Below are positions 13,402-17,605 of a stretch of DNA of 17,605 bases, piece after piece (within the stretch, counting starts at the first letter, position 1; each line of letters begins with the position of its first letter). The DNA is from Actinomycetes bacterium (GTDB lineage Bacteria; Actinomycetota; Thermoleophilia; Solirubrobacterales; JACPNS01): positions 1 through 17,605 of the forward strand of contig JAEYBE010000055.1 in NCBI GenBank assembly GCA_023404495.1, in the 5' to 3' direction. The notes below the pieces were generated by a model. The model was given only the letters and a program-made list of their open reading frames with translations. It ran no database searches and was not told the DNA's origin. The position numbers were made by a program, and so were the translations under genes.

Positions 13402-13976
13402 CAGGAGCCCTCGATGTCAAGCCCGGCGTCGCTGGTGAGCAAGAACCACGGGCGGTCCTCCTCGTCATCGACCTCGAGTGCGGCGAAGGTGACCGGGAGC
13501 ACGGCCGCAGCGTTGTTGACCAGGTTGGTCTCGACGCTGTCGGAAATGGATCCGCGCTCGATCACCAGGCGGAACTTGACGTCACCGTCCTGGAAGTCGA
13601 GCACCATCGCGTACTCGGTCAGCGAGTCCTCGCCGCCAGGCGGGTCGTAGCGGTGGTGACCCGGCTCCACCTCGGTCCACTCACCTCCGCCGAATGCGAG
13701 TGCGAACGTGTCAGCGTTCCACTGCATCCCCTGGAAGCCGACCGAGAGGTTGCGCGCGGTGACGATCTTGCGAATGTCGCCCTTGCGCTGCCAGGCCTTG
13801 ATGCCCTCGGTCTCCTGCTCGTAGTTGAGCGTCACGCCCTCTTCGGTCGTGTAGCCCAGCCCGACGAATGCGCCATTGAGAACGCTCTCTTCGGTCGTGG
13901 GCAGTGCCGTGCCTGCAGGAGCCACGAAGACCTGGCCCTTGCTGGCAACGCGGATCTGGTCTTTGTCCAGGCCCAT
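13401..13976 (-). CDS. Major tail protein (tail tube subunit)
   Basis: A 191-residue beta-rich protein that forms the tail tube. The N-terminus MGLDKDQIRVASKGQVFVAP and the following TEEGVTLNYEQETEGIKAWQ are typical of actinophage tube proteins, in which a short apolar stretch, APAGTALPTT, leads into the core fold. I chose the ATG at 13976 because AGGAGGT lies seven bases upstream, the strongest ribosome site in the window, as expected for an abundant virion protein. A start at 13997 would place that site inside the gene. It is followed directly by the chaperone pair and tape measure gene. Confidence 0.85.
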   Translation of the reverse strand: MGLDKDQIRVASKGQVFVAPAGTALPTTEESVLNGAFVGLGYTTEEGVTLNYEQETEGIKAWQRKGDIRKIVTARNLSVGFQGMQWNADTFALAFGGGEWTEVEPGHHRYDPPGGEDSLTEYAMVLDFQDGDVKFRLVIERGSISDSVETNLVNNAAAVLPVTFAALEVDDEEDRPWFLLTSDAGLDIEGS

Positions 13977-14009
13977 GTTTGTACCTCCTGCCCGCACGGG
14001 GCTTTGGAT

Positions 14010-14318
14010 TTACTTGCTTTTCTCGTCGAGGCGCAGGCCAGCTGCCCTCGAACCGTTCCGCAGAGGTGCCTGCGGCGCGTTATCCACCGACCCCCACTCG
14101 ATGATGTGGGCGGCGAAATCCTTGTTTCCAAGCACCACGCCTTCCGGCGTCTGCTTGCGCTCGAAGCTGCGGCCGTAGTGGCCGGTGTCGTCATTGACTT
14201 CCTGCTTCGCGTTCGCCTCTACGGCGTCCGCCGCGCGATTGACCATGGCTCGGCACGCCGGCGTGAGCGCGAACTGCTTGGCGAAGTTCGGATTCGGTTT
14301 GAAGCGGAAGCCATTCAC
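14010..14318 (-). CDS. HK97-gp10-like head-tail or tail completion protein
   Basis: A 102-residue protein. The helical part MVNRAADAVEANAKQEV is followed by DDTGHYGRSFERKQ and IIEWGSVDNAPQAPLRNGSR, which recalls the end of HK97 gp10-type proteins, where a short IEFGT-like motif is followed by a proline-containing stretch. The start is a GTG at 14318 overlapping the upstream stop by four bases; the frame extends further up but there covers the tail-terminator gene. It sits between the tail terminator and the major tail protein, the normal order in siphophages. It joins the connector to the tail or completes its proximal end. Confidence 0.78.
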   Translation of the reverse strand: MNGFRFKPNPNFAKQFALTPACRAMVNRAADAVEANAKQEVNDDTGHYGRSFERKQTPEGVVLGNKDFAAHIIEWGSVDNAPQAPLRNGSRAAGLRLDEKSK

Positions 14319-14716
14319 GGATGAATCCAGACTGTGGCCGTGACCGCGTAGCAGTGCATTGGCGGCTTGAAACTGCTGTCGTCGTTCCGACGTCGGCGCG
14401 ACTGGGTTGCAGTCACAACCGCGTCCTCGAATGTCGCCTCTGGCATCGCCTCGATCGCATCGACGATCGCGGCGGAAAGGTCGGACGCGAGCTCCTGGCC
14501 GCCGCGCTTGCCCGCGTAGCAATCGATCTGAAACTGCACTTCGAGCAGATGACGGACCGCCCGCCCATGGGTGGAAGCCTCATCGAACATCGTCACTCGA
14601 ACCCAGGGCTCGGAGATATTCGTCGGCGTGTCGCCGAGCACTTCCTCGGTGATCAGCGCGACATCTTCGCTGTCTCGCAGGTACGCGATGAGTACTGCTT
14701 CAGGGTCAAGAGCCAC
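14315..14716 (-). CDS. Tail terminator-like protein (gpU / DUF3168 type)
   Basis: A 133-residue protein. ALDPEAVLIAYLRDSEDVAL at the start, LEVQFQIDCYAGKRGGQELA in the middle and a final strand YAVTATVWIHP match the alpha/beta layout of tail terminator proteins, which cap the tail tube at the head-facing end. The GTG at 14716 has GAGGAG eight bases upstream and overlaps the previous gene by 11 bases. The open frame to 14752 is the upstream gene read out of frame. The neighbours (head closure before, gp10-like after) support the call. The family is assigned by pattern and order, not by a search. Confidence 0.75.
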   Translation of the reverse strand: MALDPEAVLIAYLRDSEDVALITEEVLGDTPTNISEPWVRVTMFDEASTHGRAVRHLLEVQFQIDCYAGKRGGQELASDLSAAIVDAIEAMPEATFEDAVVTATQSRRRRNDDSSFKPPMHCYAVTATVWIHP

Positions 14717-15065
14717 TTCCGCTCTCCTCTTCGCCGGCCGTCGCGACCTCAAGCGAAGCCTCTACGTGCGAGTAGACGTTCTTGAACTCGTTGAACACCC
14801 GCCATGGCGCGCCCACAAACTCGAAGGTCTGACCGTTGACGATCAACTGGTCAACATGCGAGAGGTCCTCGTCGGCGAGAAAGAACGCGAGCCACTCGGA
14901 CTGGGAAATCTCGATCTGCCCGGAGACCTCAGATCGTCCGCGCTGCTGAATCGCACACACGGTTTCCCGGGTCTCGTCCTCGCGAACGGGATTGTTGAAG
15001 CGATCCCGGCTCGACGCACTACGGCTCACAAGGGTGCACGGAGTATTGATCAGATCCGCAATCAC
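14706..15065 (-). CDS. Head closure / head-tail connector protein
   Basis: A 119-residue protein. LINTPCTLVSRSASSRDRFN at the start, a central RGRSEVSGQIEISQSEWLAF and the strand pair VDQLIVNGQTFEFVGAPWRV are typical of small beta-barrel head-tail joining proteins that plug the portal channel. A GTG at 15065 begins four bases after the stop of the glycan-enzyme gene. The last 15 residues are acidic and overlap the tail-terminator start. Connector genes usually follow the capsid gene; here the four genes immediately upstream are glycan enzymes, so the capsid gene must lie further right, outside the window. Confidence 0.75.
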   Translation of the reverse strand: MIADLINTPCTLVSRSASSRDRFNNPVREDETRETVCAIQQRGRSEVSGQIEISQSEWLAFFLADEDLSHVDQLIVNGQTFEFVGAPWRVFNEFKNVYSHVEASLEVATAGEEESGSGS

Positions 15066-15068
15066 ACG

Positions 15069-16061
15069 TCACCCCGCAATCTCGATCAGCGCTTGTGCGG
15101 CCCTCTCAGCGGCCTTACCATCCGTCCTGCCGTACACCTGCGAGACAATCTCTCGGCGCCGCTCTGCGATCTCAGGCGGGTCCTGCAAGGCGCTTTCGAT
15201 CGCCGGCGCGAGCGCCCAGCGTCGATCTACCTGAATGCCGATGTCCGCGAACTCCCAAAACCGCATGCCGTGGTCGACGCTGCGGCGATAGAAGGGTGCG
15301 TTGAGCACGACCACCGGTCGGTCAAGCGAGGCGAACTCAAAGAGCGTCGAACTGTTGTCGACGCAGTAGACGTCCGCGCGGTCCATCACCTCGTCAAAAC
15401 TCTCGACCGCTTCGATTCCCAGCCGTCCGTAGATCCGCTTCATGCGCGTCCAGATCCGCGGGTGACCGTGTCCGATCAGATTGAACTTGGTGTTTAGCTC
15501 CTCGAGCGCGGCCCGGTAGAACGTGACCGCACTTCGGGTCTCCGGGGCGAGCATGCAATTCCAGTGGAAGCTGATCGCGACGGTCGGGTCACCGCGCCTT
15601 GCGCGCCGCTTTGCGCGGTGCCTGGCGTCGAGCTTTGGGCAACCGACCGCGTAGACCGGAATGGAGGGATGCGCGCCGCGCTGGCGCTCTGCCGCGTGTT
15701 CTCCCGGCACAAGTGCGGCCACAACCCCGTCTCGGTCCTCTGCACCGATGTAGGAGCCTGAGCGGACGCCCTTGTAACCCTGGCCGGCGCCGTGCTCGCA
15801 CATAACGACCGGCCGGCCGGCCTTGCGCGAGACCTTCAAATCTCTGTAAGACGCTGCGACTGTGAGCCTGCTCGAGCCGAGCGGATCCGATTTCACCGGC
15901 CGAATGTCGACCGCATCGAGGCGCAGCGCGGTGGCCGCAGATTCTGGCGAGCCTCCGCCGGTGTAGAAGCGGCCGCGCCGGTCTTTGGGCAATGCAAGGT
16001 AGGTCGGAATCAGATGGTCTGCAAAGTGCGGCTCACGGGCGCAAAAGTCGATCTGCTTCAT
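15069..16061 (-). CDS. CDP-glycerol glycerophosphotransferase-like / GT-B-type glycan enzyme
   Basis: A 330-residue soluble protein. VMCEHGAGQGYKG (His90 region) and VDNSSTLFEFASLDRPVVVL (234-253) match the two signature segments of the TagF/CDP-glycerol glycerophosphotransferase superfamily, which adds glycerol phosphate or sugar units to wall polymers. Residues in the second segment normally contact the nucleotide-linked donor. AVGCPKLD and LIGHGHPRIW lie between them, as in that GT-B-like fold. No membrane segment is present. The ATG at 16061 overlaps the upstream stop (ATGA); the open frame beyond it to 16241 is the upstream gene read out of frame. The true donor and acceptor are unknown. 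Its position suggests modification of the virion or of the host wall. Confidence 0.8.
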   Translation of the reverse strand: MKQIDFCAREPHFADHLIPTYLALPKDRRGRFYTGGGSPESAATALRLDAVDIRPVKSDPLGSSRLTVAASYRDLKVSRKAGRPVVMCEHGAGQGYKGVRSGSYIGAEDRDGVVAALVPGEHAAERQRGAHPSIPVYAVGCPKLDARHRAKRRARRGDPTVAISFHWNCMLAPETRSAVTFYRAALEELNTKFNLIGHGHPRIWTRMKRIYGRLGIEAVESFDEVMDRADVYCVDNSSTLFEFASLDRPVVVLNAPFYRRSVDHGMRFWEFADIGIQVDRRWALAPAIESALQDPPEIAERRREIVSQVYGRTDGKAAERAAQALIEIAG

Positions 16062-16723
16062 GCACGCACCTCGCCGATGTGAGTGACCCACGGGCTTCCG
16101 TCGCCTGCGAAGGCGAAGAACCGCTCCGGATCTTCCGAGAGCAGTGCGCGGCCGAAATCCCACTCGTGCCGGCCGGACCGCGGATAGTCGCGGTCGACGA
16201 TCTCCTCGCGCCGAAACAGCGACGGGTTCCACGTCCACCAAAGCCGATGCTCTACGCGATCTCCGTGCGGTGACGCGACGCGCGTGTAAGCGTCAGGGTC
16301 GCGCTCGATGACCCCGCCGGCAGCAAGTTCGCCCTTGAACCACGGCTGCCGCAGCAGCTGCAGCTGACAAAGATTGGGCTCCGCGTCCATCGTCGCGGCC
16401 AAGTCATCGAGGTCTACCGAGTGATTGAACGTGAAGTCTTCCTCGAGCCAGAAGACGTAGTCCTGCTGGTAGAGCGCGAGAGTCGCAAAGACCGCGTCGA
16501 TCGCGGCCGGGTGGTTGCGGCCTTCAAGCGTCGCCGGAAGCACCTCGTACCGCGAGTGCTTCGCCTCGAGGTCTGCGCGGTGTTCGCGATCGCCCGTGTC
16601 GTCGAAGATGATCCGCCGCTCGATGTTGCCGCCGACCATCTCCTCGAATGATGCGAGCGTTCTCGCGAGGTACTCGTCGCGGCCGGCGGTCAGCACGACT
16701 GCGACAATCGACGGACGCCTCAT
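16058..16723 (-). CDS. Glycosyltransferase, family-2-like (GT-A fold)
   Basis: A 221-residue protein starting with the GT-A pattern: RRPSIVAVVLTAGRDEYLAR, then FDDTGD at 40-45 in place of the usual second Asp motif, and WLEEDFTF at 92-99, where the acidic EED replaces the classical DxD metal and nucleotide-sugar site. It is short for a free-standing family-2 enzyme but includes the catalytic half and a C-terminal acceptor part. The ATG at 16723 overlaps the FkbM-type stop by four bases, and its stop overlaps the next start, so all four glycan genes are co-translated. Sugar and acceptor are unknown. Confidence 0.82.
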   Translation of the reverse strand: MRRPSIVAVVLTAGRDEYLARTLASFEEMVGGNIERRIIFDDTGDREHRADLEAKHSRYEVLPATLEGRNHPAAIDAVFATLALYQQDYVFWLEEDFTFNHSVDLDDLAATMDAEPNLCQLQLLRQPWFKGELAAGGVIERDPDAYTRVASPHGDRVEHRLWWTWNPSLFRREEIVDRDYPRSGRHEWDFGRALLSEDPERFFAFAGDGSPWVTHIGEVRA

Positions 16724-17313
16724 GGAAGTGCGACGATGTCGCCGCGCGGGTTGTCAGGCCAGTGGAGGTCGCCGTAGTCGTCGAAGATCTTGCGGTCGAT
16801 GTACTCGCCGTGAAGCGAGATCTGCATTGGGATCAGCTGCTCGGCGAGCCAGGGGATCGGCCACTCCGCCAGCACGGTCTCGAAACCCTCGACGTCGATT
16901 TTCACGAGATCCGGGGCGCGGCCGGCGAGCACCGTCTGAAGTCGTACCGTCTTGACCGCAAATCCGTCTGCGGCCATCTGCGTCTCAGAGCCGCCAAGCT
17001 CCTTGCCGGACGGCGGCTTTACCCATCCGCCCATCTCGTTGAGCGCGACTGCCGCCTCGTGGAATTCAACACGCGCCGCGGCTGGGTGGTCACCGATGGT
17101 CCGTCGAAACTCTGCGGCCGCGAGCGGGTCAGGCTCGAAGGCGATGACACTCGCGCCGCGCTCGAGCGCCCAAAGCGTTGTCGGCCCAATCCACGCGCCG
17201 ACGTCGACGAACAGGTCGCCTGGCGAGAGCGTGTCGATCAGGGCTTTGGTTCGAGGCTCCCACCTCCCGGACTCGTACCGCTCGCGAAACTCTGTCCATC
17301 CGTACGAACTCAT
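16720..17313 (-). CDS. FkbM-family S-adenosylmethionine methyltransferase
   Basis: A 197-residue class I methyltransferase. AdoMet motif I VDVGAWIG is at residues 36-43, the acidic EPD that holds the ribose at 60-62, and KIDVEGFE at 138-145, a hallmark of FkbM-type enzymes. These usually O-methylate sugars or small hydroxylated groups and often sit among glycosyltransferases, as here. It overlaps both neighbours by four bases (ATGA at each end). The likely role is to cap or mask the glycan built by the adjacent transferases. The family call is strong, the substrate unknown. Confidence 0.88.
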   Translation of the reverse strand: MSSYGWTEFRERYESGRWEPRTKALIDTLSPGDLFVDVGAWIGPTTLWALERGASVIAFEPDPLAAAEFRRTIGDHPAAARVEFHEAAVALNEMGGWVKPPSGKELGGSETQMAADGFAVKTVRLQTVLAGRAPDLVKIDVEGFETVLAEWPIPWLAEQLIPMQISLHGEYIDRKIFDDYGDLHWPDNPRGDIVALP

Positions 17314-17605
17314 CGCGCCTCCGCGAGCAACTCGCGCATCTCCGCCGGCGACGCGCTGCGATAGCGAGATGCAAGCTCGGCGTTGGCCACATATTCCGGT
17401 CGCGATTTCGATTTCTCAGGCGAGCGCGGGTGCCAGAGGTGGAAGACGTCGCCGGCGACGCGCAGTGTCCCGTCGGCGAGCCGCGAGGCGGCCTCAAAGA
17501 ACGCGCGGTCCTCAAAGCCCCATCCGACGAACCGCTCGTCAAATCCGCCAAGATCGTCCCAAAGCGATCGCGGTACCGCGATGCAGCTTGAGAGGTGGTC
17601 TGGGT
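17310..17605 (-). CDS. Galactosyltransferase-type glycosyltransferase, N-terminal part outside window
   Basis: The visible 97 residues are the C-terminal part of a protein whose start lies beyond the right edge. The motif GGFDERFVGWGFEDRAFFEA is the galactosyltransferase C-terminal signature, in which the WGxED acids bind the nucleotide sugar or act as base, and VFHLWHPRS follows as in family-2 and family-7-like enzymes. The stop overlaps the FkbM start (ATGA at 17313-17310). It is the first visible gene of the glycan group. Confidence 0.85.
   Translation of the reverse strand, partial: PDHLSSCIAVPRSLWDDLGGFDERFVGWGFEDRAFFEAASRLADGTLRVAGDVFHLWHPRSPEKSKSRPEYVANAELASRYRSASPAEMRELLAEAR

Noticed and set aside
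13386..14324. 312-residue open frame on the plus strand
   Set aside because: Antisense to the major tail protein and gp10-like genes, which have strong ribosome sites, coupling and recognisable sequence.
14571..15497. 308-residue open frame on the plus strand
   Set aside because: Antisense to the connector genes and the glycan enzyme; no recognisable motif.
17129..17551. 140-residue open frame on the minus strand at the right edge
   Set aside because: Shadow of the glycosyltransferase and FkbM genes, which are in other frames and carry recognisable motifs.
1..17605. Integrase, attachment site, CRISPR array or tRNA
   Set aside because: Looked for recombinase motifs, evenly spaced repeats and cloverleaf-like sequence; nothing convincing is in the window, so the temperate lifestyle rests on the switch layout only.

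Overview
This window is a piece of a tailed-phage genome, most likely a temperate siphovirus (long non-contractile tail) or its prophage. The DNA is GC-rich with GTG starts, tightly overlapping genes (ATGA, GTGA and TGATG junctions) and an actinophage-like tail module, so a high-GC Gram-positive (actinobacterial) host is the best guess. The host is inferred from style, not from a marker gene. No integrase, terminase, portal, capsid gene, tRNA or CRISPR array is visible; those genes would lie outside the window.

Right part (17605 down to about 4190, all on the minus strand): one long late operon read right to left. It opens with four glycan-type genes: a galactosyltransferase-like glycosyltransferase cut by the window edge, an FkbM-family methyltransferase, a family-2-like glycosyltransferase, and a CDP-glycerol-glycerophosphotransferase-like enzyme. 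Next come head-to-tail connector genes (head closure, tail terminator, HK97-gp10-like), the major tail protein, two tail-assembly chaperone frames joined by a probable -1 ribosomal frameshift, and a 1062-residue tape measure protein with an embedded NlpC/P60 peptidase. Two large tail-tip proteins, a small one-segment membrane protein, a membrane-anchored amidase endolysin, a zinc-ribbon protein with a membrane tail and a small unknown protein follow. A hairpin with a T-tail at 4112-4144 closes the operon.

Middle (about 2250-4110): a lysogeny-type region. A plus-strand gene encodes an exported six-cysteine protein (3310-4110) and looks like a phage cargo gene. A small minus-strand gene converges on, and overlaps, a plus-strand HTH repressor-like gene (2542-3045). 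That gene is divergent from a minus-strand Cro-like HTH gene (2255-2473). The 68 bases between the two HTH genes carry phased 10-bp direct repeats and a shared TATA-like element, which fits an operator region.

Left part (2258 down to 1, minus strand): a compact early operon encoding a membrane protein, a very basic small protein, a stand-alone LuxR-type HTH, two small Cys-rich proteins, an orphan beta-class DNA methyltransferase and a partial Cys-containing protein. The methyltransferase gene contains an uninterrupted nine-G tract just before its DPPY motif. A 16-bp near-perfect inverted repeat (2046-2087) sits beside the only clear gap in this operon.

The most notable items are the glycan cassette inside the virion operon, the homopolymer in the methyltransferase, the repeat-bearing switch region with two HTH proteins of similar recognition helix, and the unexplained large hairpin.
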